Source: Tropicibacter naphthalenivorans
Lineage (GTDB): Bacteria; Pseudomonadota; Alphaproteobacteria; Rhodobacterales; Rhodobacteraceae
Direction: 5' to 3'
Assembly (NCBI RefSeq): GCF_900176475.1
Contig: NZ_FWXX01000001.1
Coordinates: forward strand, 744,001 to 808,000
Length of the DNA: 64,000 nucleotides
Positions 24,662-33,084 of this stretch are shown one piece after another. Under the pieces are notes generated by a model. The model worked only from the letters and a program-made list of their open reading frames with translations. It did not search any database and was not told the DNA's origin. A program made the position numbers and the translations under genes. Positions within the stretch are counted from its first letter, which is position 1, and each line of letters begins with the position of its first letter.

Positions 24662-25724
24662 ATGCCCGACGTGCGCACATGGGGGTGGTATCAGCCGGGC
24701 CTGTTACCGGGCTGGAACCTCAGCGATCAGAACAATCTGGATGGCGCTTTGAACGGCACCGTCCTGTCGGTTGCCGACTACCGCGAATAACTGATGCGCG
24801 ACGACAACGGCGACGGCATCATCTACGACACGGACAGCGACGACGGCAGCGCGCCCAGCCCCGCGACCGAAGGGCTGGTGGTCTCTGGCGTCCTGTACAA
24901 CGCCCATGAAATCGGTGTGTATGACAATTCGACCATCACGGTGGATGGGGTCGACTATACCGTGCGGCTGGTTGTTACGGTTTTGGACAATGGCGCGTGG
25001 GGCGTGCACATTCTGGACGTCGACATTCAGCCCGGATGGTACCCGGCGGACATCACCGCCGCCAGGCTCGGCACCTGGAACGGCGTTGAATACTCTGGCA
25101 CGAACACGTCCTCTGTGGATCAGATGCTGTGCTTTGCCGCCGAAACGCCGATCCGCACCCCGACGGGCTGGCGGGCCGCGGGCGCTTTGGCAGAGGGGGA
25201 CGCCGTGGTCACCCTATCGGGGACAGAGCCTTTGGTTTGGGTGGGGCGGCAGACCGTGGCGGGCCTGCGCGGCGCGTCTGCGCCCATCACCATCGCGCCC
25301 GGCAGTTTGGGCGCACATGGGCTGATCCGGCTGTCACCGCTGCACAGGGTCTTGATCTCCAGCCCCAATGCGGCCCTGCTTTTCGGGCATCCGCGTATCT
25401 TGATCGCGGCAAAGGACCTTTTGCCCCTGCCCGGGGTCTCACAAATACCGGTGGACAAGGTGACCTATATCCACCTCATGACCCGTCGGCACTCTGTCCT
25501 GCGCAGCGCGGGGCTGTGGTGTGAAAGCTTTCAGGCAGGGACTTGGGCGCGCCGCCGCCTGCCCTTGCCCGATCAGGCGAAGCTGGCGCAGCTTTTACCC
25601 AACCCAAGGGGCTACGGTCGGCGTTTCCGGTGGTCACGGCCACGACGCGCGGCTTTTGGTGCATGTGATGCAGCACTCTGCTGTCCGCCAACCGCCGCGA
25701 CAGCAGTGGTCAAACCACGTCTGA
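24662..25724 (+). pseudogene. Hint-domain protein, interrupted by an in-frame stop and probably a 3' frameshift
   Basis: The frame starts MPDVRTWGWYQPGLLPGWN with GGAGA upstream, runs 42 codons to a TAA at 24788-24790, then continues in the same frame (LMRDDNGDGIIYDTDSDDG, VDGVDYTVRLVVTVL, then the Hint start CFAAETPIRTPTGWRA). The stop could come from a single CAA to TAA change. Near the end the original frame loses family likeness, while another frame gives GHGHDARLLVHVM, like the usual HEARLLL tail, and stops at 25724. This frame would overlap the convergent cytochrome gene. Most likely a decaying copy of the secreted-type roseobacter Hint family; readthrough or restart at the ATG 4 nt after the stop cannot be excluded. 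Confidence 0.7.
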
Positions 25725-26219
25725 CCGGCGCTTGTCCGGGCCGGGGCGCATCCGCAGCATCAACCCGTCCTTCAGAACAAACTGGTGAAACAGCGCGGCA
25801 ATGACGTGCAGACCCACCAGCCAGATGGTCAGGCCAACGACAACCTCGTGCACTTCGCCCGCCGCGCGGATGCCCACGCCCCAGGCGGCCATGCCCGACA
25901 CCGGGATCAGCACCAGCAAGACGTACAGCGCCCAGTGCACCGCGTGCGCGACCTTATCCATCAGGGGGTTATTGTTCTGGGGCAGCGCGGGCGCGCCCAT
26001 GCGCTGCCGCACCACCACCCGGATCAGGGTCAAAACCAGCAGCGCGATCCCCACCGGCGGGTGCAACAGGGCCACCAAACCTTCTGGCTCTGCCCCGGAC
26101 AGCTTGGCCCGCAAAGCCTGCCCCATCCCATCCGAGACGATAAAGTTAAAGGCGAAAAGCACGGCAATCAGCCAGTGCAAGGCGATCTGAACGGGGGCGT
26201 AGCGTGCGGGTTGGGTCAT
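25710..26219 (-). CDS. Cytochrome b561-family protein
   Basis: 169 aa, four membrane helices. Candidate haem-ligand histidines lie in IALHWLIAV, LLHPPVGIA, VAHAVHWALY and VGLHVIAALFHQFVLKDG, the pattern of the bacterial b561 (YodB/CybB) family, which passes electrons between quinol and periplasmic acceptors or oxygen. Its stop overlaps the 3' end of the convergent Hint pseudogene. Confidence 0.9.
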   Translation of the reverse strand: MTQPARYAPVQIALHWLIAVLFAFNFIVSDGMGQALRAKLSGAEPEGLVALLHPPVGIALLVLTLIRVVVRQRMGAPALPQNNNPLMDKVAHAVHWALYVLLVLIPVSGMAAWGVGIRAAGEVHEVVVGLTIWLVGLHVIAALFHQFVLKDGLMLRMRPGPDKRRSDVV

Positions 26220-26290
26220 CTGGTCCTCTGGGGTCGGCGCGTTTGCCCAAGTGATACGGCCCCGCCCCCGCCTTCCGTCGCGCCAAAACG

Positions 26291-26317
26291 AAAAAAGGCC
26301 GCCCGGATCGGACGGCC
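26291..26317 (-). terminator. Intrinsic terminator of hsp20-DUF1150
   Basis: On the minus strand GGCCGTCCG and CGGGCGGCC pair around ATC (G-T pairs included), followed by T6. Confidence 0.7.
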
Positions 26318-26353
26318 CTATTCTTCGGCCCTGTTCATCGCCTTGTGGGAAAC

Positions 26354-26584
26354 TTAGTGCACCGTCACCGGCGCAAGGTCGTTCTGCCGCGCAAGGACAA
26401 AGGCCATGGACCGATCCTTGACCAGCGCCAGCTGCTCTCCGTCGTCGCCGCGGCAGACCGCGTACAGCGCCTCTCGGTCGCCCACCTGTTCGCGCACATC
26501 GTCAGGCAGGTCAGCGGCCAGCACACGTTTGACATAGACCACACGGCCCTGATCGCGCTTTTCCCAATCGTATTTCGTGTGCAT
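26354..26584 (-). CDS. DUF1150 family protein
   Basis: 76 aa. VVYVKRVLAADLPDD and the end LALVKDRSMAFVLARQNDLAPVTVH match the DUF1150 family, a short alphaproteobacterial protein regularly encoded beside Hsp20. It begins 5 bp after hsp20 ends and shares a terminator with it, so the two are one heat-shock-type operon. No catalytic motif is visible. A chaperone-accessory role is inferred from the pairing only. Confidence 0.85.
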   Translation of the reverse strand: MHTKYDWEKRDQGRVVYVKRVLAADLPDDVREQVGDREALYAVCRGDDGEQLALVKDRSMAFVLARQNDLAPVTVH

Positions 26585-26589
26585 TGCCC

Positions 26590-27000
26590 TTACCCCTTTC
26601 TAATGCTGATCGTTTGCACCACCGTCTCGGGACGGCTGATGGTCAGATCCACGTGCAGCAGACCGTTTTCCATGACGGCCTCGCCCACCTCGACCCCATC
26701 GGCCAGCACAAAGCTGCGCTGGAACTGGCGCGAGGCAATCCCGCGATGCAGGAAGATCCGCTCGGACCCGTCGTCGCGCTGCCGACCCCGGATGACCAAC
26801 TGGCGGTCCTCGACGGTGATCGACAGATCGTTTTCGGAAAAGCCCGCCACGGCAAGCGTGATCCGATAGGCATCATCCGAGCGCTGTTCGATATTGAAAG
26901 GCGGATAGCCTTCGCTCGATTTCGCCGTGCGTTCCAGCAGCCGCTCCAGCTGCTCAAAGCCCAGCATATGGGGATAGGACCCCAAGGTCATTTTCGTCAT
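26590..27000 (-). CDS. Small heat-shock protein Hsp20
   Basis: 136 aa alpha-crystallin-domain holdase. The opening MTKMTLGSYPHMLGFEQLERLLER and PPFNIEQ are typical of alphaproteobacterial class A proteins (IbpA/HspH-like). The core contains ITLAVAGFSENDLSITVEDRQLVIRG, with HRGIASRQFQRSFVLADGVEV and ENGLLHVDL. The start at 27000 has AGGA 9 nt upstream; an in-frame ATG at 27030 is an alternative. First gene of the hsp20-DUF1150 pair. Confidence 0.92.
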   Translation of the reverse strand: MTKMTLGSYPHMLGFEQLERLLERTAKSSEGYPPFNIEQRSDDAYRITLAVAGFSENDLSITVEDRQLVIRGRQRDDGSERIFLHRGIASRQFQRSFVLADGVEVGEAVMENGLLHVDLTISRPETVVQTISIRKG

Positions 27001-27159
27001 CGACACGTCCTGTTCATAAGCGACCGTCATGCGATGGGCCCCGTTCCGGCGACCCCCGCGTGATAAATATGGGAAGCTTACCATCTTGGCGCAAGGGGCT
27101 TTGCGAAACGTCAAGATTTGGGTATGTTACAAGCCTATGCGGTAAAAGGGGATTCCGCC

Positions 27160-27384
27160 ATGAATGCGCCCACGGACCTCTCGATGAAAAGCGACGAGGT
27201 GCTGCGAATCGAACTCGAAGTCTTTCGCCGAGAGCATCGCGACCTGGATGAGTCGATCCGCGCCCTGCAAGAGACCGGGACCGCCGACCAGATCACCTTG
27301 CAACGGCTGAAAAAGAAAAAGCTGGCGCTCAAGGATCGGATCGCGCTGATCGAAGATCGGCTGACGCCCGATATCATCGCCTAA
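27160..27384 (+). CDS. YdcH family protein (DUF465)
   Basis: 74 aa, almost wholly helical: VLRIELEVFRREHRDLDESI, then LQRLKKKKLALKDRIALIEDRL. This is the short coiled-coil DUF465/YdcH pattern, common in proteobacteria and without known function. It diverges from hsp20 and is followed after 6 bp by a GNAT gene. Confidence 0.85.
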   Translation: MNAPTDLSMKSDEVLRIELEVFRREHRDLDESIRALQETGTADQITLQRLKKKKLALKDRIALIEDRLTPDIIA

Positions 27385-27390
27385 AGCCAG

Positions 27391-27951
27391 ATGCGGATTG
27401 TTGGGGAGGAACAACCGCAGGACGGCCCGCCGCCCTTGACCGACGGGGTCGTGACCCTGCGCCGCCCGCGCGCCGGGGACGCAGAGCAACGCTTTGCGCT
27501 GGGGCAAGACCCGCAGATCATGCGCATGTTCGGTGCCGATCCGACCGCCGCGCCGCCCTGGACGCGCGAGCGCGCGACGCAATGGGTGATGCAGGTGATG
27601 CACGACGAGCTGGGCTGGATCGTCGAGGTCGACGGGCGGCTTCTGGGGTCGTGCCGCTTGCACACGGTGAATGTTTCGGACGGCAACGCAATGCTCGCGA
27701 TTGGCCTGATTGACCCCGCGCGCCTGTCGCAGGGCTTTGGCCGCCGGGTGATCAAGCTGATTCTGGACCATGCGTTCCACGAGATGAAGCTGCACCGCGT
27801 CGCCCTGCGCACGATCGAGTTCAACACCCGCGCCATCCGCTGCTACGAGCGTTGCGGGTTCCGCCGCGAGGGCGTGCTCCGAGAGGCCGCGCGCATCGGC
27901 AATACGTGGTACGACGACGTGCTGATGGCGAAACTCGCCCGCGATCACTGA
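27391..27951 (+). CDS. GNAT acetyltransferase (RimJ/RimL-like)
   Basis: 186 aa. Family pattern: GVVTLRRPRAGDAE at the start, WIVEVDGRLLGSC, the acetyl-CoA loop region DPARLSQGFGRRVIKLILDHAF and CYERCGFRREGVLREAA near the end. Members acetylate protein N-termini, ribosomal proteins, amino acids or drugs; the substrate here is unknown. It lies just after the YdcH gene and is not clearly close to the five-gene GNAT array near 49-51.8 kb. Confidence 0.87.
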   Translation: MRIVGEEQPQDGPPPLTDGVVTLRRPRAGDAEQRFALGQDPQIMRMFGADPTAAPPWTRERATQWVMQVMHDELGWIVEVDGRLLGSCRLHTVNVSDGNAMLAIGLIDPARLSQGFGRRVIKLILDHAFHEMKLHRVALRTIEFNTRAIRCYERCGFRREGVLREAARIGNTWYDDVLMAKLARDH

Positions 27952-27990
27952 CCGCAACGCCACACCCTGCGGCGCTGTCTTTTCGCCCGA

Positions 27991-28018
27991 TTGCCCCCTG
28001 CCCGCTTTTCGCTATAGT
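27991..28018 (+). promoter_or_regulatory. Promoter of purE
   Basis: TTGCCC, 16 bp, TATAGT; start expected about 20 nt before the purE ATG, which has GGAGGG upstream. Confidence 0.55.
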
Positions 28019-28047
28019 CCGCGCTTCTTGAAACCCCGGAGGGACAG

Positions 28048-28542
28048 ATGGCAGAGATCAAGGTCGGCATCATCATGGGCAGCCAGTCGGACTGGCCGAC
28101 GATGAAAGAAGCAGCGGACGTTCTGGACGAGTTGGGCGTGCCCTACGAGACCAAGATCGTCTCGGCGCATCGCACCCCCGACCGTCTGTGGGACTACGGC
28201 AAGACCGCCGTGGCGCGCGGGTTGCAAGTGATCATCGCCGGCGCTGGCGGCGCAGCGCACCTGCCGGGCATGATGGCGTCGAAAACCCGCGTGCCGGTGA
28301 TCGGCATCCCGGTGCAGACGCGAGCGTTGTCCGGTGTCGATTCGCTGTACTCGATCCTGCAAATGCCGCGCGGTTTTCCCGTGGCGACCATGGCCATCGG
28401 CGCGGCCGGGGCCAAGAACGGCGGTCTGATGGCGGCAGGCATCCTCGCCCTGCAAGACCCCGATCTGGCCGCCCGCCTGGATCAATGGCGCAGCGATCTG
28501 TCCGCATCCATCGCCGATGAGCCCGATCGCGACGCGGTCTAG
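28048..28542 (+). CDS. purE: 5-(carboxyamino)imidazole ribonucleotide mutase
   Basis: 164 aa class I PurE, converting N5-CAIR to CAIR in purine synthesis. Signatures: [41 protein letters not shown] and [20 protein letters not shown]. Works with PurK encoded 63 bp downstream. Confidence 0.96.
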   Translation: MAEIKVGIIMGSQSDWPTMKEAADVLDELGVPYETKIVSAHRTPDRLWDYGKTAVARGLQVIIAGAGGAAHLPGMMASKTRVPVIGIPVQTRALSGVDSLYSILQMPRGFPVATMAIGAAGAKNGGLMAAGILALQDPDLAARLDQWRSDLSASIADEPDRDAV

Positions 28543-28605
28543 GCAATTCCCCCCTTGCCCGTGCCTTCGGGGCGCGGCAAACAGGCCAAAACAGGAGAGC
28601 GCCCC

Positions 28606-29676
28606 ATGACCCAGCCCCTCGCCACCGGCAGCACCATCGGTATCCTCGGCGGAGGCCAGCTTGGCCGGATGCTCTCTGTTGCGGCCAGCCGCCTTGGCTT
28701 CAAGACCTGCATCTTTGAACCGGGCGGCGATTGCCCCGCCTCGCATGTGGCCAACTTTCACCTGCAAGCCGAGTACACCGACGAAGAGGCGCTGCGCCGC
28801 TTTGCCGAGTCGGTCGATGTCATCACCTACGAGTTCGAGAATATCCCGACCTCGGCGCTGGACATCCTCGAAAAGCTGCGCCCGATCCACCCCAACCGCG
28901 AAGCCCTGCGCGTCTCGCAGGATCGCCTGACGGAAAAGACGTGGCTGACCGATCTGGGCCTCAAGGTCGCGCCCTTTGCCGATGTCACCGACGCCGAGAC
29001 GATGGCCGCTGCGGTCCAACACATCGGCACGCCCTCGATCCTGAAAACCCGCCGCTTCGGCTATGACGGCAAGGGGCAGGCCCGCCTGAAATCCCCCGAA
29101 GACGCAGCCCAAGCGTTAGCCGACATGAACGGCGCCCCCGCCGTGCTTGAAGGTTTCGTCGACTTCACCGCCGAAATCTCGGTCATCGCGGCGCGGTCCC
29201 AGGACGGGCAGGTCACCGCCTTTGACCCCGGCGAGAACGTTCACAAAAGCGGCATCCTCGACACGACGACTGTCCCGGCGAAACTGCCCGCGCGCTTCCA
29301 GACCGACGCGGTGCTGATGGCGGGCCGTATCCTGAACGCGCTCGATTATGTCGGCGTGCTGGGGGTCGAGTTCTTTGTCACCCCGCAAGAGCTGATCATC
29401 AACGAAATCGCCCCGCGCGTGCACAACTCCGGCCACTGGACACAGAACGGCTGCGCCATCGACCAGTTCGAACAGCACATCCGCGCGGTGGCAGGCTGGC
29501 CGCTGGGCGACGGGCAGCGGCACTCTGACGTGGTGATGGAAAACCTGATCGGCGACGACATGGACCGCGTCCCCGAGCTGGCCGCCGACCCCAACTGCGC
29601 CCTGCACCTCTATGGCAAGGCCGAAGCCAAACCGGGCCGCAAGATGGGCCACGTCAACCGCATCATCCGCGGCTAA
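28606..29676 (+). CDS. purK: 5-(carboxyamino)imidazole ribonucleotide synthase
   Basis: 356 aa ATP-grasp enzyme making N5-CAIR from AIR, ATP and bicarbonate. Visible: GILGGGQLGRMLSVAA, YEFENIP, LKTRRFGYDGKGQ, VLEGFVDFTAEISVI, and NEIAPRVHNSGHWT with metal-binding residues. AGGAG lies 9 nt before the ATG. Same operon as purE. Confidence 0.95.
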   Translation: MTQPLATGSTIGILGGGQLGRMLSVAASRLGFKTCIFEPGGDCPASHVANFHLQAEYTDEEALRRFAESVDVITYEFENIPTSALDILEKLRPIHPNREALRVSQDRLTEKTWLTDLGLKVAPFADVTDAETMAAAVQHIGTPSILKTRRFGYDGKGQARLKSPEDAAQALADMNGAPAVLEGFVDFTAEISVIAARSQDGQVTAFDPGENVHKSGILDTTTVPAKLPARFQTDAVLMAGRILNALDYVGVLGVEFFVTPQELIINEIAPRVHNSGHWTQNGCAIDQFEQHIRAVAGWPLGDGQRHSDVVMENLIGDDMDRVPELAADPNCALHLYGKAEAKPGRKMGHVNRIIRG

Positions 29677-29704
29677 GACAGCCCTCTCGGGCAACGCCGG
29701 GGTT

Positions 29705-29724
29705 CCAAGGGGCCTGCCCCTTGG
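29705..29724. repeat. GC-rich hairpin downstream of purK
   Basis: CCAAGGGG and CCCCTTGG pair perfectly around CCTG. There is no T run, so it is more likely a repeated 3'-end element or RNA-stabilising hairpin than a classical terminator. It lies between the convergent purK and phnM genes. Confidence 0.5.
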
Positions 29725-29787
29725 CGCGCGCGCCGCGCAGGCGCAAACCAACCTGTGCGCGACAGCGCTCCGGTGGATCAGGCCAAC

Positions 29788-30927
29788 TCAGGCCAAAAAC
29801 CGCCCGGCGACAGCGCCCGACATCCACGCCACTTGCCCGCCCGCAATCGTCGCCACGATGCGGCGGGTCTGGGGCTCCATCACCACCAGATCGGCGCGCA
29901 GCCCCTCGGCAATCCGGCCCCGGTCGCTGAGGCCCAGCACCCGCGCAGGCCCGGACGACACCAAGCCCCAGGCCGCAGCCTCATCCAGCAAACCCAGCTC
30001 GACACAGCGCCACGCCGCCCGCGCCGGCGACGGGTAGTGGTAATCCGAGGCCAAGGCATCACACAGCCCCGCCTCGACCAACTCAAGGGCCGAGACATTG
30101 CCCGCATGGCTCGCCCCGCGCACCACGTTCGGCGCGCCGAGGACCACCGGATCGCCCGCCTCGCGCGCCGCCTGCGCCGCCTCTACCGTCTCGGGGAACT
30201 CGGAGACATCGACGCCGCGTCCGCGCCACTCGGCCCGGCCTTCGGCCGTACGGTCATCATGGCTGCCCATGCGCACGCCCCGCTCTGCCAGCTGCCCGCA
30301 CAGCCCGTCCAAGGCCGCTGGCACCTGATCCGACGCCGCGTGCAGCCCCTGCATCAAGGCCAAATGCGCCTCGGGGTTACGCCCGGATTTCAAGGCTTGC
30401 CCGACCAAGCGCTGCGGCTTGCGCCCTTCGGCCAGACGCTTGTGCGGCAGGTGATCGTTGAACACCACATAGCCGATGCCCCAGCGATCCACCGCCTCCA
30501 AGGCGCGGTCAAAACTCTCAAGGTAGTGCGTCTCCAGCCGCAGTTGCAGCCGCAGGTCAACCGGCACGGTGCCGCGCACCAAGGACACGCTCTCAAACAC
30601 CTCTTCGGCGAACTCCGGCCCACGCATCCCGCCTTCCCACGACCAGAACTGCGCCAGCACCGCCGTCGTGATCCCGCAGGCCGCAAGCTCGGACGTCACC
30701 GCCCACATGCCCGCGTCCCGCTCGCGCAGCGCGCCCCTTCGCGGGGCCATGTGCCGCTCGAACCCGTCGCCATGCACGTCCACGATCCCCGGCAGCAGGT
30801 CAAAGCCGCTCAGGTCCACATCACGCGCGGGCGCATCGCTCAAGTGACCGCCCGCCACCGTCACCGGCGCGTCGCTCCACCCGCTGTCGCGCAAAACCCG
30901 CGCGCCCACCAGCCGCCGCTCGATCAT
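29788..30927 (-). CDS. phnM: Alpha-D-ribose 1-methylphosphonate 5-triphosphate diphosphatase (PhnM-like)
   Basis: 379 aa amidohydrolase-superfamily protein. PhnM landmarks: [23 protein letters not shown] (metal HxD), [36 protein letters not shown] and ASDYHYPSP. PhnM removes pyrophosphate from the triphosphate intermediate of the C-P lyase pathway. No other phn gene lies nearby, so it either serves a locus elsewhere or is a diverged homologue with another substrate. It overlaps the preceding hydrolase gene by ATGA. Confidence 0.83.
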   Translation of the reverse strand: MIERRLVGARVLRDSGWSDAPVTVAGGHLSDAPARDVDLSGFDLLPGIVDVHGDGFERHMAPRRGALRERDAGMWAVTSELAACGITTAVLAQFWSWEGGMRGPEFAEEVFESVSLVRGTVPVDLRLQLRLETHYLESFDRALEAVDRWGIGYVVFNDHLPHKRLAEGRKPQRLVGQALKSGRNPEAHLALMQGLHAASDQVPAALDGLCGQLAERGVRMGSHDDRTAEGRAEWRGRGVDVSEFPETVEAAQAAREAGDPVVLGAPNVVRGASHAGNVSALELVEAGLCDALASDYHYPSPARAAWRCVELGLLDEAAAWGLVSSGPARVLGLSDRGRIAEGLRADLVVMEPQTRRIVATIAGGQVAWMSGAVAGRFLA

Positions 30928-31673
30928 TCGCAGCCTCCCAAAAGGCAGTCCAACTCCATCCCCTTCAGCATGTCCTGCCAGCGCATCTCGCGGTCAAAGC
31001 GCCCCTCTTCGATGAACAGGATCGCCTGCGCAATCACGCTGGGGGCCTGCATCATAAAGGTATGCGTCACCGGCAAGACGATATGCCCGCTCATGCCATC
31101 AACCCGCGTAGAGGCGACGGACACCTTGCCGTCATCCACACCGGGAATGAGGTGCGAATACAGGGGGTTCAGCGTCTGCGACCCCGCGATCACCCCCAAG
31201 GGAAAATCCACCACCGGCAGGCTCTTGGGCAGATCCTCGGGGCCCGTCCCCAGCTGACCGCCCGCAGGCCCGTTCACCCAAGCGAACACTTCCCAGCCGC
31301 CCAGCTCATCCACCAGCTCGCTGCCTTGGTTCGGCGGCCCCAGCATGACCACACGCCCCAAGCGCTCGGGCCGATGATCCGCCAGCCAAAAGCGCAACAG
31401 GATGCCGCCCATGGAATGCGTGACGAAATGCACCGATCTGTCACCGCAGGCCTGCACCGAGGCGGGCAAAATCTCTGCCGCCAGCGTCTCGACCCGCTTT
31501 TCCGTCGACGGATAGCCCGCCAGCACCGTCTGATGCCCGCGCGCCTCAAAGGCCGCCGCCATCAGCGTCATGGAATGCTCGGTCCGCGCCAGCCCATGCA
31601 GGAAAATCACGCAATCAGAGGCCCGCGCAGGCAGCGCCGCCAATAGCAAAACTAGGGTCAGGATATATCTCAT
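30924..31673 (-). CDS. Secreted alpha/beta hydrolase (lipase-like)
   Basis: 249 aa with a signal peptide ([18 protein letters not shown]). [15 protein letters not shown] supplies the oxyanion-hole HG, THSMGG is the nucleophile elbow (GxSxG variant), VDDGKVS and PVTHTFM are candidate acid and histidine. [14 protein letters not shown] matches triacylglycerol-lipase-type proteins. Likely periplasmic esterase or lipase. First of a two-gene coupled unit with phnM. Confidence 0.82.
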   Translation of the reverse strand: MRYILTLVLLLAALPARASDCVIFLHGLARTEHSMTLMAAAFEARGHQTVLAGYPSTEKRVETLAAEILPASVQACGDRSVHFVTHSMGGILLRFWLADHRPERLGRVVMLGPPNQGSELVDELGGWEVFAWVNGPAGGQLGTGPEDLPKSLPVVDFPLGVIAGSQTLNPLYSHLIPGVDDGKVSVASTRVDGMSGHIVLPVTHTFMMQAPSVIAQAILFIEEGRFDREMRWQDMLKGMELDCLLGGCE

Positions 31674-31726
31674 AGGCTTGGCATAGCGCCCCGCCCGCCC
31701 CTATGAAAGGGGGAAAGGAGCCGCCG

Positions 31727-32167
31727 ATGACCAGCCCTCGCCTCGCCGCCCGTGCCGTAATCGTGCATCAGGACCGCCTGCTGCTGGTCAACGCTTGGCC
31801 GGGCGGGCAAAGCCCGCTCTGGTGCGCCCCCGGCGGCGGCGTCAATCGCGGCACATCCCTGCCCGAGAACCTCAGGCGCGAAGTCCATGAGGAAACCGGC
31901 CTGACCATCGCCGTCGGCGCGCCCTGCCTGATCAACGAATTCCACGACCCGCAGGGCAGCTTTCATCAGGTCGAGGTGTTCTTTCGCTGCACCATCACGG
32001 AGGGTCAATTGTCAGACAATTGGCAAGACCCCGAAGGCATCGTCACCACCCGCCGCTTCTTTACCGAACCGCAGGTGCGCGCCCTGCCCCTCAAACCGTC
32101 CAGCCTGCCCGATGTCGCCTTTGGCACGGGCCTCAGCTACGATCCGCTGGAACCCATCGTCCGCTAG
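31727..32167 (+). CDS. NUDIX hydrolase
   Basis: 146 aa. The Nudix box is GGGVNRGTSLPENLRREVHEETGL, matching GX5EX7REUXEEXGU apart from its first acidic position. AAGGAG lies before the ATG at 31727. Substrate unknown. The segment GQLSDNWQ is encoded by a perfect palindrome. The stop overlaps the convergent DMT gene by 4 bp. Confidence 0.9.
   Translation: MTSPRLAARAVIVHQDRLLLVNAWPGGQSPLWCAPGGGVNRGTSLPENLRREVHEETGLTIAVGAPCLINEFHDPQGSFHQVEVFFRCTITEGQLSDNWQDPEGIVTTRRFFTEPQVRALPLKPSSLPDVAFGTGLSYDPLEPIVR
32006..32022. repeat. Perfect palindrome inside the NUDIX gene
   Basis: CAATTGTCAGACAATTG: 8-bp arms around one A, in frame within the coding sequence. It resembles in style (CA...TG ends, AT-rich in a GC-rich gene) the paired palindromes at 9431-9474. 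Confidence 0.6.
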
Positions 32168-33006
32168 CGCCGCAAAACCGACAACCCGACGCCGCCCAAA
32201 ACCACCGCCGCCGCCACCGCGAACTCCGCCGTCAACGGCTCGGCCAGGACCAGCATCCCGCCCGCCATGGCAATCACCGGCACGGTCAACTGCGCCACGG
32301 CGGCCACGCTGCCCTTGAGCTGCGGCAAGACCGCGTACCACAAAGCGTACCCTAGCCCCGATGTGACCGCCCCAGACACCACGGCCAAAGCCAAACCCCT
32401 GCCTGTCACCGCAACGCCGCTGGTCGGCACCCCCGGCAGCCAGCCGATCACCAAGCCAAACGGCGCCGCCAAAACGAAATTCGCCGCCGTGGAAATCAAC
32501 GCATCCTCCGCCTTGCGCCCCGCCAACGAATAGACACCCCAGCCAAAGCCCGCGACCACCATCGCCGCCCCCGCGCCAAGCACAATCGACACCCCGGCCC
32601 CCGGCCACAACAGCCAAGCCAAACCGCCAAACGCCACAGCAGCGCCCAGCCAGCGCAAAACCGGCGGCCGCTCGCCGCCGATCAGGCTCCCGACAAACAT
32701 GGTGATCTGCACGGTGCCAAACAGGATCAGCGCCCCTAGGCCTGCGTCCAAATCGCTATAGGCCAAGGAAAACCCGTAGATATACAGCACCAAGCCCGCG
32801 ACCCCGGCCAGCCGCACCGGCCCCAGCAACGGCGTCCGCCGCCGCAGCCCATAGGCCAAGGCCAAGAGCACAACGGCCCCGGCCCACAGCCGCACCGTCC
32901 CGAACCCCAGCGGATCAATCCAGCCGCCGCCAACCGCCGCCCGGTTCAGCACAGAGTTCGCCGCAAAGGCCACCATCACCACCACAACCAAGGCAAAAGT
33001 CTTCAC
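32164..33006 (-). CDS. DMT-superfamily (EamA) transporter
   Basis: 280 aa, ten hydrophobic helices in two EamA repeats: VVVMVAFAANSVLNRAAV at the start and ALWYAVLPQLKGSVAAVAQLTVPVIAMAGGMLVLAEPLTAEF in the second half. Start is GTG at 33006 with a GAAGAGAAGAAG purine run upstream that belongs to a repeated element. Substrate unknown; metabolite or amino-acid export is usual for the family. Confidence 0.87.
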   Translation of the reverse strand: MKTFALVVVVMVAFAANSVLNRAAVGGGWIDPLGFGTVRLWAGAVVLLALAYGLRRRTPLLGPVRLAGVAGLVLYIYGFSLAYSDLDAGLGALILFGTVQITMFVGSLIGGERPPVLRWLGAAVAFGGLAWLLWPGAGVSIVLGAGAAMVVAGFGWGVYSLAGRKAEDALISTAANFVLAAPFGLVIGWLPGVPTSGVAVTGRGLALAVVSGAVTSGLGYALWYAVLPQLKGSVAAVAQLTVPVIAMAGGMLVLAEPLTAEFAVAAAVVLGGVGLSVLRR

Positions 33007-33016
33007 GCCGCGCCCC

Positions 33017-33073
33017 CGCTTCTTCTCTTCAAAAATATCCCGGGGGAGCGCGCAGCGCGGGGGCAGCGCCCCC
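33017..33073. repeat. Dispersed repeat plus hairpin between smc and the DMT gene (copy A)
   Basis: A 25-bp core (33017-33041, beginning CGCTTCTTCTCTTC) matches 23 of 25 bases at 48901-48925. It is followed by a GC hairpin at 33059-33073 (GGGGGC, AGC, GCCCCC). Read on the minus strand the core gives the purine run before the DMT start. Confidence 0.6.
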
Positions 33074-33084
33074 AATTGCACCCC

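Noticed and set aside
28555-28580. Possible riboswitch or hairpin between purE and purK
   Set aside because: The apparent stem has four mismatched positions in the middle, and the purine-riboswitch core is absent.
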